Positions 18,034-28,590 of a DNA stretch of 64,000 nt are shown here, piece after piece. Position numbers and translations under genes: made by a program. Location: NCBI RefSeq assembly GCF_001423425.1, contig NZ_LMNX01000005.1:62001-126000 (forward strand), read 5' to 3'. The stretch comes from Rhizobium sp. Leaf306 (GTDB taxonomy: Bacteria > Pseudomonadota > Alphaproteobacteria > Rhizobiales > Rhizobiaceae). Position 1 is the stretch's first letter. Each line of letters begins with the position of its first letter. The notes beneath the pieces were generated by a model that did not search any database, was not told the origin of the DNA, and worked only from the letters and a program-made list of their open reading frames with translations.

Positions 18034-21000
18034 TTGCCGATATCGAAAATTCTCGTCGCCAATCGCTCCGAAATCGCCATCCGCGTCTTTCGTGCCGCCA
18101 ATGAGCTCGGCATCAAGACGGTGGCGATCTGGGCGGAAGAAGACAAGCTCTCGCTGCACCGGTTCAAGGCGGACGAAAGCTATCAGGTCGGTCGCGGTCC
18201 GCATCTCGAAAAAGACCTCGGCCCGATCGAGAGCTACCTGTCGATCCCGGAAGTGATCCGGGTTGCCAAGCTCTCGGGCGCCGATGCGATCCATCCAGGC
18301 TACGGCCTTCTGTCGGAAAGCCCTGAATTCGTCGATGCCTGCGACGAGGCCGGCATCATCTTCATCGGCCCGCGGCCCGATACGATGCGCCAGCTCGGCA
18401 ACAAGGTGGCGGCCCGCAATCTTGCGATTTCGGTCGGCGTGCCGGTCGTGCCGGCAACCGAACCGCTGCCTGATGATATGGCGGTCGTGGCGAAGATGGC
18501 CGAGGAGATCGGCTATCCGGTCATGCTCAAGGCATCCTGGGGTGGCGGCGGTCGCGGCATGCGTGCCATCCGCGATCCGAAGGACCTCGCCAGGGAAGTC
18601 GTCGAGGCCAAGCGCGAAGCAAAAGCGGCCTTCGGCAAGGACGAGGTCTATCTCGAAAAGCTGGTCGAGCGGGCCCGCCATGTGGAAAGCCAGATCCTTG
18701 GCGATACCCACGGCAATGTGGTGCACCTGTTCGAGCGCGACTGCTCGATCCAGCGGCGCAACCAGAAGGTCGTGGAACGCGCCCCGGCGCCTTATCTTTC
18801 CGAGGACCAGCGGGCCGAACTTGCCGCCTATTCGCTAAAGATCGCGGGCGCCACCAATTATGTCGGCGCCGGCACGGTCGAATATCTGATGGATAGCGAC
18901 ACCGGCAAATTCTACTTCATCGAGGTCAATCCGCGCATCCAGGTGGAACACACGGTGACCGAAGTCGTCACCGGTATCGATATCGTCAAGGCGCAGATCC
19001 ACATCCTCGACGGCTTTGCCATCGGCACGCCGGAATCGGGCGTACCGGCCCAGGAGAACATCCGGCTGAACGGCCATGCGCTGCAGTGCCGCATCACCAC
19101 CGAGGATCCCGAGCACAATTTCATTCCCGATTACGGCCGCATCACCGCCTATCGCTCGGCGTCGGGTTTCGGCATCCGTCTTGACGGCGGCACGTCCTAT
19201 TCGGGCGCGATCATCACCCGCTTCTACGATCCGCTGCTGGTCAAGGTCACGGCCTGGGCGCCGCAGCCGCTGGAAGCGATCGCTCGCATGGACCGGGCGC
19301 TGCGCGAGTTCCGCATCCGCGGCGTCGCCACGAACCTCACCTTCCTCGAAGCGATCATCACCCACCCGAAATTCCGCGACAATTCCTATACGACGCGGTT
19401 TATTGATACGACGCCCGAACTGTTCGAACAGGTCAAGCGCGCCGACCGCGCCACCAAGCTTCTGACCTATCTGGCCGATGTCACCGTCAACGGCCATCCG
19501 GAAACCAAGGGTCGTCCGACCCCGTCGGAAAAGGCTGCGAAGCCCGTTCTGCCGTACATCAACGGCGATATTCCCGCTGGTACCAAGCAGAAACTGGATG
19601 AGCTCGGCCCGAAGAAATTCGCCGAGTGGATGCGCAGCGAAAGCCGCGCTCTCATCACCGATACGACGATGCGTGATGGCCACCAGTCGCTGCTCGCCAC
19701 CCGCATGCGGACCTATGATATCGCCCGCGTTGCCGGGGTCTATGCACGGGCGCTGCCGAACCTGTTCTCGCTCGAATGCTGGGGCGGTGCGACCTTCGAC
19801 GTGTCGATGCGGTTCCTGACCGAAGATCCGTGGGAGCGGCTTGCCCTGATCCGTGAGGCTGCGCCCAACATCCTCCTGCAGATGCTGCTGCGCGGTGCAA
19901 ACGGCGTCGGCTACAAGAACTATCCCGACAATGTCGTCAAATACTTCGTCCAACAGGCCGCGAAGGGCGGCATCGATGTCTTCCGTGTGTTTGACTGCCT
20001 CAACTGGGTGGACAACATGCGCGTCTCGATGGATGCGGTGAACGAGGAGAACCGGCTCTGCGAAGCCGCGATCTGCTATACCGGCGATCTCTTGAATTCG
20101 GCGCGCCCGAAATACGATCTCAAATATTACGTCGCACTGGCGGAAGAACTCGAAAAGGCCGGCGCCCATATCATCGCGCTGAAGGATATGGCGGGCCTGC
20201 TGAAGCCTGCTGCCGCCCGCGTCCTGTTCAAGGCATTGCGCGAAGCGACTTCGCTGCCGATCCATTTCCACACGCACGATACGTCGGGCATCTCGGCTGC
20301 GACCGTGCTTGCGGCTGTCGATGCCGGCGTCGATGTCGTCGATGCGGCGATGGATGCGCTGTCGGGCAACACGTCGCAGCCCTGCCTCGGTTCGATCGTC
20401 GAGGCGCTGTCGCGAACCGACCGCGATACCGGGCTCGATCCGGAATGGATCCGCAAGATCTCGTTCTACTGGGAAGCGGTGCGCGGCCAGTATGCGGCCT
20501 TCGAGAGCGATCTCAAGGGTCCGGCGTCGGAAGTCTACCTGCATGAAATGCCGGGTGGCCAGTTTACCAACCTCAAGGAACAGGCCCGCTCGCTCGGTCT
20601 CGAGAGCAAGTGGCACAAGGTCGCCCAGACCTATGCGGACGTGAACCGGATGTTCGGCGACATCGTCAAGGTCACGCCATCGTCCAAGGTGGTCGGTGAC
20701 ATGGCGCTGATGATGGTCAGCCAGGATCTGAACGTGGCCGACGTCGAAAACCCGGCCAAGGACATCGCCTTCCCGGATTCGGTCGTGTCGATGCTGAAGG
20801 GCGATCTCGGCCAGCCTCCGGGCGGATGGCCGCAGGCGCTGCAGAAAAAGGCGCTGAAGGGCGATCAGCCCTATACGGACGTTCCCGGTTCGCTGCTTGC
20901 CCCGGCTGATCTCGATGCCGAGCGCAAGACGATCGAGGACAAGCTGGAGCGCAAGGTCGATGACTTCGAGTTTGCCTCCTATCTCATGTACCCGAAAGTG

Positions 21001-21495
21001 TTCACGGACTTCGCCCTGGCATCCGACACCTATGGTCCGGTCTCGGTTCTGCCGACCCATGCCTATTTCTACGGGATCGCCGATGGCGAAGAGCTGTTTG
21101 CCGATATCGAGCGCGGTAAGACGCTGGTTATCGTCAACCAGGCGACAAGCGCGCCGGATGCGCAGGGCATGGTCACTGCCTTTTTCGAACTGAACGGCCA
21201 GCCGCGCCGCATCAAGGTGCCGGATCGGGCCCATGGCGGAAGCGGTTCGGCGGTGCGGGCGAAGGCCGATATCGGCAATCCCCTGCATCTGGGTGCGCCG
21301 ATGCCGGGCGTCATTTCCCGCGTCTTCGTGGCGTCGGGTCAAGCAGTCAAGGCCGGCGACGTACTGGTCTCCATCGAAGCGATGAAGATGGAAACCGCGC
21401 TGCATGCCGAAAAAGACGGCACGCTTGCCGAAGTGCTGGTCAAGGCCGGCGACCAGATCGACGCCAAGGATCTGCTCGTCGTCTACGGGGCCTGA
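18034..21495 (+). CDS. pyc: Pyruvate carboxylase
   Basis: Cytoplasmic biotin enzyme that carboxylates pyruvate to oxaloacetate (anaplerosis). The order is biotin carboxylase (ATP-grasp, glycine loop GGGGRGMRAI), carboxyltransferase (TTMRDGHQSLLATRMRT), then the biotin carrier domain with EAMKMET. The frame is open to GTG 18001, but TTG 18034 follows GGGGAGG by 7 nt and gives 1,153 residues with biotinyl-Lys at 1118, against 1,154 and Lys1119 that I recall for R. etli pyruvate carboxylase. The rare TTG start with a strong ribosome site is therefore well supported. It stands between expR and a converging DMT transporter. Confidence 0.97.
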   Translation: MPISKILVANRSEIAIRVFRAANELGIKTVAIWAEEDKLSLHRFKADESYQVGRGPHLEKDLGPIESYLSIPEVIRVAKLSGADAIHPGYGLLSESPEFVDACDEAGIIFIGPRPDTMRQLGNKVAARNLAISVGVPVVPATEPLPDDMAVVAKMAEEIGYPVMLKASWGGGGRGMRAIRDPKDLAREVVEAKREAKAAFGKDEVYLEKLVERARHVESQILGDTHGNVVHLFERDCSIQRRNQKVVERAPAPYLSEDQRAELAAYSLKIAGATNYVGAGTVEYLMDSDTGKFYFIEVNPRIQVEHTVTEVVTGIDIVKAQIHILDGFAIGTPESGVPAQENIRLNGHALQCRITTEDPEHNFIPDYGRITAYRSASGFGIRLDGGTSYSGAIITRFYDPLLVKVTAWAPQPLEAIARMDRALREFRIRGVATNLTFLEAIITHPKFRDNSYTTRFIDTTPELFEQVKRADRATKLLTYLADVTVNGHPETKGRPTPSEKAAKPVLPYINGDIPAGTKQKLDELGPKKFAEWMRSESRALITDTTMRDGHQSLLATRMRTYDIARVAGVYARALPNLFSLECWGGATFDVSMRFLTEDPWERLALIREAAPNILLQMLLRGANGVGYKNYPDNVVKYFVQQAAKGGIDVFRVFDCLNWVDNMRVSMDAVNEENRLCEAAICYTGDLLNSARPKYDLKYYVALAEELEKAGAHIIALKDMAGLLKPAAARVLFKALREATSLPIHFHTHDTSGISAATVLAAVDAGVDVVDAAMDALSGNTSQPCLGSIVEALSRTDRDTGLDPEWIRKISFYWEAVRGQYAAFESDLKGPASEVYLHEMPGGQFTNLKEQARSLGLESKWHKVAQTYADVNRMFGDIVKVTPSSKVVGDMALMMVSQDLNVADVENPAKDIAFPDSVVSMLKGDLGQPPGGWPQALQKKALKGDQPYTDVPGSLLAPADLDAERKTIEDKLERKVDDFEFASYLMYPKVFTDFALASDTYGPVSVLPTHAYFYGIADGEELFADIERGKTLVIVNQATSAPDAQGMVTAFFELNGQPRRIKVPDRAHGGSGSAVRAKADIGNPLHLGAPMPGVISRVFVASGQAVKAGDVLVSIEAMKMETALHAEKDGTLAEVLVKAGDQIDAKDLLVVYGA

Positions 21496-21521
21496 CGGGT
21501 CAAACTGTTGACGGCTCAGGC
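21490..21521. terminator. Hairpin spanning the pyc and DMT stop codons
   Basis: GCCTGA (21490-21495) pairs with TCAGGC (21516-21521), with an inner GTCAA/TTGAC stem and an ACTG loop. Both converging stop codons lie within it. There is no T tract, so terminator function is tentative. Confidence 0.45.
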
Positions 21522-22436
21522 GCCCGCCGGTCCGTCCGATCCGTCCGCAGGTTGAGCGAGGCGATAGCGCCTCGCCGCCAGCCGCTCGCTGGCGACGATC
21601 AGCAGTCCGGCGCAGAAGATCAGTGCGGCACCGGCGGCGACATTGCTTGCGGGAATGTCCTGCCAGATGGCGTAGCCCAGCACGAACGCCCATATCAGCG
21701 AGGAATATTCGAACGGGGCAAGCACCGAGACCGGCGCCCGTCGCATCGCCTCGAACAGCGTCGCCTGGGCGGTGCCGCCGAGAATGCCGACGAGCGCCAG
21801 AAGCGCACCGCTTTTCAGATCGACCGGCTGCCATGTCAGCACGGCCATGACGAAGGTCATCACCACGAAGAAGAAGTTGGTGAGCGTCATCTGGACAAGG
21901 GTCTTCTCGTTCATCGCCGTCTTGCGCAAGAGAACGCTGCCGATGGCCCAGAGGATTGCCGCGAGGAGCGCGAGACCGACCGGGAGCGAAAGTGTCAACC
22001 CGGCCGGATTTGCGGCAATCACCACGCCGACGAAGCCGAGGATGATCGCCACCCAGCGGACCGCGGGCACCTTTTCGCGCAGAACCGGAATAGCAAGCAG
22101 GGTGGCGACGATCGGATTGGCGTAATAGATCGTCGTCAGTTCGGCCAATTGCAGGGACTTGGCTGCGGTGTAGAAAGAAACCCATGCGGCGAGAAGGATA
22201 ACGCTGCGCACCATCATCGGCCGCACGATCGGCGAGCGGACAACGCGCGGGATGAAACCGCGTCCCCCGATGACGAGGCAGGCGATCAGAACCGTCAGGC
22301 TTCGGAAGAAAATGATCTGCCAGACGCCGACATCGACCACCAGCAGCTTGATCACCGCATCATGAAGCGTGAACACGAAGTAGGAGGTACTGACGAGAAG
22401 AATGCCGCTGCCGATGCTGGATTTCAAGAAAGTCAC
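21516..22436 (-). CDS. DMT superfamily (EamA) transporter
   Basis: 306-residue inner-membrane protein with about ten predicted transmembrane helices arranged as two EamA repeats. The first begins near FVFTLHDAVIKLLVV, and the second lies after about residue 150 (LLAAILWAIGSVLLRKTA). The repeat-end motif YANPIVATLLAIPVLREK is typical. Members export amino acids, metabolites or drugs; nothing here fixes the substrate. It converges on pyc with only 20 nt between stop codons, which overlap a hairpin. Confidence 0.85.
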   Translation of the reverse strand: MTFLKSSIGSGILLVSTSYFVFTLHDAVIKLLVVDVGVWQIIFFRSLTVLIACLVIGGRGFIPRVVRSPIVRPMMVRSVILLAAWVSFYTAAKSLQLAELTTIYYANPIVATLLAIPVLREKVPAVRWVAIILGFVGVVIAANPAGLTLSLPVGLALLAAILWAIGSVLLRKTAMNEKTLVQMTLTNFFFVVMTFVMAVLTWQPVDLKSGALLALVGILGGTAQATLFEAMRRAPVSVLAPFEYSSLIWAFVLGYAIWQDIPASNVAAGAALIFCAGLLIVASERLAARRYRLAQPADGSDGPAGA

Positions 22437-22602
22437 ACGCCGGATACCGACGCCTCATATCATTGCATATCCGAATGCTTAAGGCGTTCTGCAGCGATTG
22501 CAATCAGCTTCGTCGTGCTCCCTCCGTCGTTGCGAAGGGGTGACAAGCGTGAACCGGAGACATAAATCGTGAAACTCATGCTGAGCGCGGAAGATTGCAA
22601 TC

Positions 22603-22614
22603 TAAATCGATTTA
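22603..22614. promoter_or_regulatory. Perfect 12-bp palindrome before the MFS gene
   Basis: TAAATCGATTTA is symmetric about a central CG, as in many LacI-family operators. It lies 33 nt upstream of the MFS start and would sit on or just after its promoter. No repressor gene is adjacent. Confidence 0.4.
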
Positions 22615-22646
22615 ATTAAATCTCAGCGCCTGGAGGAAGCAACCTG

Positions 22647-23840
22647 ATGAACGATTTGTCTTCGCCGGCGGAAGCCAAGACCCGACGTGCTTTCATCACA
22701 CCGGAGCGTATCGGCGTATCGCTGCTATTTCTGATGAACGGCTTCATGATCGGTGCCTGGGCGCCAAAGATCCCGGAATTTGCGGCACGTCTGGAGCTGA
22801 GCGAAAAGTCGCTCGGCGTGATGATCCTGATCTTCGGGCTAGGCTCCATCGTGATGATGCCGATCGCCGGCAGCCAGATCGCGAGGTTCGGCTCCAGCAT
22901 CGTCTCAAAGGTCACCGCAGTCCTTTTGACGCCGACGCTTCTTCTCCTGTCGCTGATCGGCAGCGTCTGGAGCGGAGCGGTTGCGTTGTTTCTGTTCGGC
23001 GGCCTGATCGGCGCGATGGATGTGGCAATGAATGCCAATGCCGTTGCGACTGAGAAAGGCATGCGCCGCGCGATCATGTCATCCTGCCACGCGTTCTGGA
23101 GCCTCGGCGGCCTGCTCGGCGCCTCGACCGGTGGCTTTCTTCTTGAACGGATCGGCGTTCTTCCGCATGCGCTTTTCGTAACCGTCGTCGCCGCCGTCAT
23201 GATCGCCGTCGCCTGGAAAATGGTGCTTCAGGATGCGCCGCATCCGGAGGAGAGGGAGGCCGGTGCCGGACGCCGCCTGCCGTCGTCACCGCTTCCCTGG
23301 CTGCTCGGAATCATGGCGCTGTTCTGCATGATCCCCGAGGGATCCATTCTTGATTGGGGCGCTCTCTACATGCGCAACGAGCTTTCGGCGTCGCTGACAC
23401 TGTCCGGCTTTGCGTTTGCGGCTTTCTCGTTCACGATGGCGGCAATGCGTTTTGCAGGCGATCTCATCCGCGACCGGTTCGGTGCCGTCAATACGCTTCG
23501 GGTCTGCGGCGTCATCGCCATGCTGGGCATGCTGACGATCGGTTTTGCGACCAGTTCGACGATGGCCATTGCAGGCTTTGCTCTCGCCGGCATCGGCATT
23601 TCCAACATCGTGCCGATCCTGTTTTCCGCGGCCGGCAATCTGCCGGGCATGGCGGCGGGCGTCAGTTTGTCCGTGGTCACCACCATGGGCTATTCCGGAA
23701 TTCTCGTTGCACCTTCGGCAATCGGCTTTATCGCTGAGCATACGGGACTTGGCAGCATTTTCGCGGGATTGTCGGTGCTGATCCTGGTGACGCTGCTTCT
23801 CTCAAGCCTTGCCCGGCACGCGGACGGCGCGCATCACTAA
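22647..23840 (+). CDS. MFS transporter
   Basis: 397-residue major facilitator with about twelve helices, similar in style to the small YbjJ/fucose-permease group: MNGFMIGAWAPKIPEF in helix 1 and GLIGAMDVAMNANA in helix 4-5. The central loop (EEREAGAGRRLPSS) separates two six-helix halves. ATG 22647 follows GGAGG with good spacing. A CG-centred palindrome lies in the leader, suggesting repressor control. Substrate unknown; sugar or small-metabolite efflux are both possible. Confidence 0.85.
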   Translation: MNDLSSPAEAKTRRAFITPERIGVSLLFLMNGFMIGAWAPKIPEFAARLELSEKSLGVMILIFGLGSIVMMPIAGSQIARFGSSIVSKVTAVLLTPTLLLLSLIGSVWSGAVALFLFGGLIGAMDVAMNANAVATEKGMRRAIMSSCHAFWSLGGLLGASTGGFLLERIGVLPHALFVTVVAAVMIAVAWKMVLQDAPHPEEREAGAGRRLPSSPLPWLLGIMALFCMIPEGSILDWGALYMRNELSASLTLSGFAFAAFSFTMAAMRFAGDLIRDRFGAVNTLRVCGVIAMLGMLTIGFATSSTMAIAGFALAGIGISNIVPILFSAAGNLPGMAAGVSLSVVTTMGYSGILVAPSAIGFIAEHTGLGSIFAGLSVLILVTLLLSSLARHADGAHH

Positions 23841-23945
23841 CCCAACTATTCATGGCCGCTGGTTGACAAGCCGGCGGTCATACGCCACCTGAAAGACGGT
23901 TTATGCCCCCAGTTAGCCCCAGGGCAAAGGCAACGAGACGATCCC

Positions 23946-25196
<1,251 letters not shown>

Positions 25197-25310
25197 GCGT
25201 CATTCCCGGATAGGGATAATTCCTTATCCCGGCTGCCGCGGCCTCTCCTCGCTATTGCCGTATTTCATGGTAAATGAGGGGTACTACGGACGACGGGGAA
25301 ACTGATTCAT

Positions 25311-25970
25311 ATGTTGAAAAAAATTGCTATCGTCGCAGCTTGCGCGACGTATCTCTCTGCCTGCACGACGACCGATCCCTATACGGGTCAGCAGAAAATG
25401 TCGAACACGGCTGGTGGCGCTGCCATCGGTGCCGGTCTCGGCGCGGTCGGCGGTCTGTTGATCGGCGGCGGCAACAAGGGCCGCAATGCGCTGATCGGCG
25501 CTGCGATCGGTGGCCTCGCCGGTGGCGCCATCGGCAATTACATGGACCGCCAGGAAGCCGAACTGCGCCAGCAGCTGCAGGGAACCGGCGTATCGGTGAC
25601 CCGCAACGGCGACCGCATCATTCTAAACATGCCGTCGAACATCACCTTTGCCACCGATCAGGATCAGGTGATCCCGCCGTTCTATGCCACGCTCGATTCG
25701 GTTGCGATCGTACTCAACAAGTTCGGCAAGACCTATATCGACGTCAACGGTCACACGGATTCGACCGGCAGCCTGCAGCACAACCAGGCGCTTTCGGAAC
25801 GCCGTGCCGTCTCGGTCGCCAACTATCTCGGTGGTCGCGGCGTCGATCAACGCCGTGTCTCGACCATGGGCTACGGCCCGTCGCAGCCAGTCGCTTCCAA
25901 CGCCTCGCCGGATGGTCGCGCCCAGAACCGCCGCGTCGAAGTCGCGATCGCGCCGATCGAGCAGGGCTGA
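25311..25970 (+). CDS. OmpA-family outer-membrane lipoprotein with glycine zipper
   Basis: 219-residue lipoprotein. The lipobox LSAC puts the modified Cys at residue 18. It is followed by a glycine-zipper segment (AAIGAGLGAVGGLL and LIGAAIGGLAGGAIG, about residues 38-80) and a C-terminal OmpA peptidoglycan-binding domain (about 105-215) with the signature VNGHTDSTGS and NQALSERRA. It resembles the E. coli YiaD/Pal-like group that tethers the outer membrane to the wall. ATG 25311 lacks a strong ribosome site. It seems to be monocistronic. Confidence 0.88.
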   Translation: MLKKIAIVAACATYLSACTTTDPYTGQQKMSNTAGGAAIGAGLGAVGGLLIGGGNKGRNALIGAAIGGLAGGAIGNYMDRQEAELRQQLQGTGVSVTRNGDRIILNMPSNITFATDQDQVIPPFYATLDSVAIVLNKFGKTYIDVNGHTDSTGSLQHNQALSERRAVSVANYLGGRGVDQRRVSTMGYGPSQPVASNASPDGRAQNRRVEVAIAPIEQG

Positions 25971-25985
25971 GTTCGCTTGAAAGTA

Positions 25986-26011
25986 GACGAGCCGGTCAGA
26001 TCCGGCTCGTC
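25986..26011. terminator. Hairpin at the OmpA-LysE convergence
   Basis: GACGAGCCGG (25986-25995) pairs perfectly with CCGGCTCGTC (26002-26011) over a 6-nt loop containing the LysE stop codon. There is little T-richness, so it may act as a shared weak terminator. Confidence 0.5.
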
Positions 26012-26637
26012 AGCAGTTTCACGCCGGCAATGCTGTAGAAGACGGCCATGGTGCCTTCGATCCAGCGCCGCGCGGCCTTGTAGCCGCGAAGCGCGTGGCG
26101 GGTCGAAAACAGAACCGCATATCCGGTGAAGATGACCAGGCTCGAGCTCGAGCAGATGCCGACGATCAGCATGATCGCCGAAGGTGGTGCATCCGCGGGC
26201 AGGCCGAGCGAAATGATCGCCAGCCAGCCGAAGATTGCCTTCGGATTGGTGACGTGGATGGCATAGCCGCGCAGCCAGAGTTGCCTTGCCGTATAGGACG
26301 TCCTGCTCTCGCTCGATGCGGTCTCGATATCCGGGGTCCGCGCCGAGCGGTATGCCTTCCAGGCGAGATAGATCAGATAGAGCCCGCCGAGAACCTTCAT
26401 GATTTCGAGCGCGATCGCGTAGCTGCGCAGGACTGCGGCGAGCCCTAGTGCGGCAGCGCAGGCCCAGGTCAGCGAGCCGCAGAAGACGCCCAGTGCCAGG
26501 ATCACGCCGTTGCGACGGCCATGCGAAATCGCCATCCCGATAATGGCGAAATTGGCAGGTCCGGGGCTGAGGACAGCGATGAGATAGGCGAGATAGGCTG
26601 GCCAGATATAGGGCAGGTAGGCGAATACATCCGGCAT
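25996..26637 (-). CDS. LysE/RhtB family exporter
   Basis: 213-residue inner-membrane protein with about six helices. The family signature is at the N-terminus: AVLSPGPANFAIIGMAISHG, then GVILALGVFCGSLTWACAA. LysE/RhtB proteins export amino acids such as lysine, homoserine, threonine or leucine by proton exchange; substrate not predictable. Convergent with the OmpA-type lipoprotein gene and 50 nt downstream of the farnesyl diphosphate synthase gene on the same strand, so the two could be co-transcribed. Confidence 0.87.
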   Translation of the reverse strand: MPDVFAYLPYIWPAYLAYLIAVLSPGPANFAIIGMAISHGRRNGVILALGVFCGSLTWACAAALGLAAVLRSYAIALEIMKVLGGLYLIYLAWKAYRSARTPDIETASSESRTSYTARQLWLRGYAIHVTNPKAIFGWLAIISLGLPADAPPSAIMLIVGICSSSSLVIFTGYAVLFSTRHALRGYKAARRWIEGTMAVFYSIAGVKLLTSRI

Positions 26638-26686
26638 ACTTTACTCCTCGGGTCTGATCCGGGAGGCTTGCCGTTGTCCCGTCTCG

Positions 26687-27601
26687 TCAGTTCTGACGGC
26701 TGGCGATAAAGCGCGCCGTCTGCTGCAGAATAAATGCCTTTTCGCCGTAGGGCGCAAGCAGGTCGACGGCCTCTGCCGTCAGCGCATCGAGCTTCTCTTC
26801 CGCCCAGCCTGTGCCATGCATGGCAACCAGCGTGCCCTTGCCGCGGGCGGCATCCTTGCCGGTCGCCTTGCCCATGGTCTCGGCATCGGAGGTGATGTCG
26901 AGAAGATCATCGGCGAGCTGGAAAGCAAGCCCGATGACCTGGCCGAATTTTCTGAGGCGCTGACGATGTTCCTGATCTGCACCGGCGATGATGGCACCTG
27001 CCTCGCAGGCGAAACGGATCAGCGCGCCGGTCTTCATCGCCTGCAGCGTGGTGATGCCGGCCTCGTCCGGTGCCGATTTCTCCGCAGCCAGATCGAGCGC
27101 CTGGCCACCCACCATGCCGCCGGAACCGGCTGCGCGGGCAAGGGCCAGAACAAGTTCCGTCTTTGCCCGGTCCGGCAGCGCGGTCTCAGGCGCTGCGATA
27201 ATGTCGAAGGCGTAGGTCAGCAGGCTGTCGCCGGCCAAGATCGCGGTCGCCTCGTCGAATGCCCTGTGCACCGTTGGCTGGCCACGGCGAAGGTCGTCGT
27301 CGTCCATGGCGGGAAGGTCGTCGTGGATGAGCGAATAACAGTGGAGACATTCGAGCGCCGCGCCGATGCGCATGGCGGCCTGTTCGTTTCCATCCAGCAA
27401 AAGGGCGCTTTCGCGCAGCAGGAACGGCCGCAGCCGCTTTCCGCCATTGAGCGAGCCGTGGCGCATCGCGGCCATCAGATGGGCCGGGCGCGTGACCTCG
27501 TCGGGCAGCGTTTCGTCCGAAAGAAGCGACACAAGCAGCGCCTCGGTGGCGACTGCGCTGTCTTTCAACCGGCTTTCGAATGCAGGATCGGTCGTGTTCA
27601 T
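26687..27601 (-). CDS. ispA: Farnesyl diphosphate synthase (polyprenyl synthetase)
   Basis: Condenses IPP with DMAPP/GPP to farnesyl diphosphate. The first aspartate-rich motif YSLIHDDLPAMDDDDLRRG is almost identical to that of E. coli IspA, and the second is FQLADDLLDIT. GKDAARGKGTLV is also typical. I chose ATG 27601 (304 residues); a TTG at 27637 would add 12 residues without family support. The IPP comes from the MEP pathway, whose ispG lies 1.5 kb away. The residue pattern before the first motif fits a farnesyl rather than a geranylgeranyl product. Confidence 0.92.
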   Translation of the reverse strand: MNTTDPAFESRLKDSAVATEALLVSLLSDETLPDEVTRPAHLMAAMRHGSLNGGKRLRPFLLRESALLLDGNEQAAMRIGAALECLHCYSLIHDDLPAMDDDDLRRGQPTVHRAFDEATAILAGDSLLTYAFDIIAAPETALPDRAKTELVLALARAAGSGGMVGGQALDLAAEKSAPDEAGITTLQAMKTGALIRFACEAGAIIAGADQEHRQRLRKFGQVIGLAFQLADDLLDITSDAETMGKATGKDAARGKGTLVAMHGTGWAEEKLDALTAEAVDLLAPYGEKAFILQQTARFIASRQN

Positions 27602-27732
27602 GCCGGGCTGTTTGGCATGGGGCGACGATACAGGCAATGTCGATTTACCAGCATTGCCGAAGTTTCAGCCGGTGGACTGGCCTTCGAAAGCGCCACCGGC
27701 TATGAAACTTTAAACGGGCGGGTAGAAGCACC

Positions 27733-28479
27733 TTGGATATCGTACCTGAACAGCATGCCGAAGAAGACGAACCCGTGAGGCCGGCGCGCCGTTTTCGCCT
27801 GCCTGCCACCACGTGGCTTCGCCGCGCCATCCTGTTCGTGATTGCGCTGGTCGTGCTGCCCTATCTCCTGATCCCGGTCTATGCCCTGCCGTTCACCCGG
27901 CCAGTGTCCACCCTCATGCTGTCGGAACTGTTTCTGTTGCGCGGCTATGACCGACGTTGGGTCGATATCGAGGATATCTCGCCCAATCTCGTGCGGGCCG
28001 TGATGATGTCGGAGGACGGCCAGTACTGTTTCCATGGCGGTGTCGACTGGCGCCAGATGCGCGGCGTCGTGCAGGATGCGCTGGATGGCGAGTCGACGCG
28101 CGGTGCGAGCACCATTCCGATGCAGACGGCGAAGAACCTGTTCCTCTGGAACGGCCGCTCCTTCATCCGCAAGGGGCTGGAGCTTCCATTGGCGCTGACG
28201 CAGGACTTCCTCTGGCCGAAATGGCGGTTGATGGAGATCTATCTCAACGTCGCGGAATGGGGGCCTGGCATCTACGGTGCGGAAGCGGCGGCGCAGTATC
28301 ATTTCAAGGTGCCCGCTGCCAAGCTGAGTGCCCGGCAGGCCGCGCTGCTTGCGGTAGCGCTCCCCAATCCGCACACCCGGGTCGCCAGCAAGCCCGGCCG
28401 CGGAATGCAGCGGTTGGCGGGTGTCGTGGAACGGCGCGCGCGCGCATCCAGCGATTACATCAAATGCATTTATGGGTGA
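27733..28479 (+). CDS. mtgA: Monofunctional peptidoglycan glycosyltransferase
   Basis: 248-residue GT51 enzyme that polymerises lipid II in the periplasm without transpeptidase activity. One membrane anchor lies at about residues 33-55 ([18 protein letters not shown]). GT51 motifs follow: [15 protein letters not shown] with the catalytic Glu, [15 protein letters not shown], then [21 protein letters not shown]. coli MtgA is 242 residues. The start appears to be TTG 27733, preceded only by a loose AGAAG. It is read divergently from ispA across 131 bases. Confidence 0.93.
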   Translation: MDIVPEQHAEEDEPVRPARRFRLPATTWLRRAILFVIALVVLPYLLIPVYALPFTRPVSTLMLSELFLLRGYDRRWVDIEDISPNLVRAVMMSEDGQYCFHGGVDWRQMRGVVQDALDGESTRGASTIPMQTAKNLFLWNGRSFIRKGLELPLALTQDFLWPKWRLMEIYLNVAEWGPGIYGAEAAAQYHFKVPAAKLSARQAALLAVALPNPHTRVASKPGRGMQRLAGVVERRARASSDYIKCIYG

Positions 28480-28590
28480 CGTCAAAACTAAGCGTTAAAC
28501 GTCGCTCATGTCATCTGTCAGTATCGACGCTGGCTTAAGAGCGCATCGAGCACGCTTTGTGAGTGCGTTTACGCAGAAAGTGGACCGCCG

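Noticed and set aside
18835-22185. 1,116-codon open frame antisense to pyc and the DMT gene
   Set aside because: A product of GC-rich codon bias on the opposite strand; His/Arg-rich composition, no motif, and both real genes have strong family evidence.
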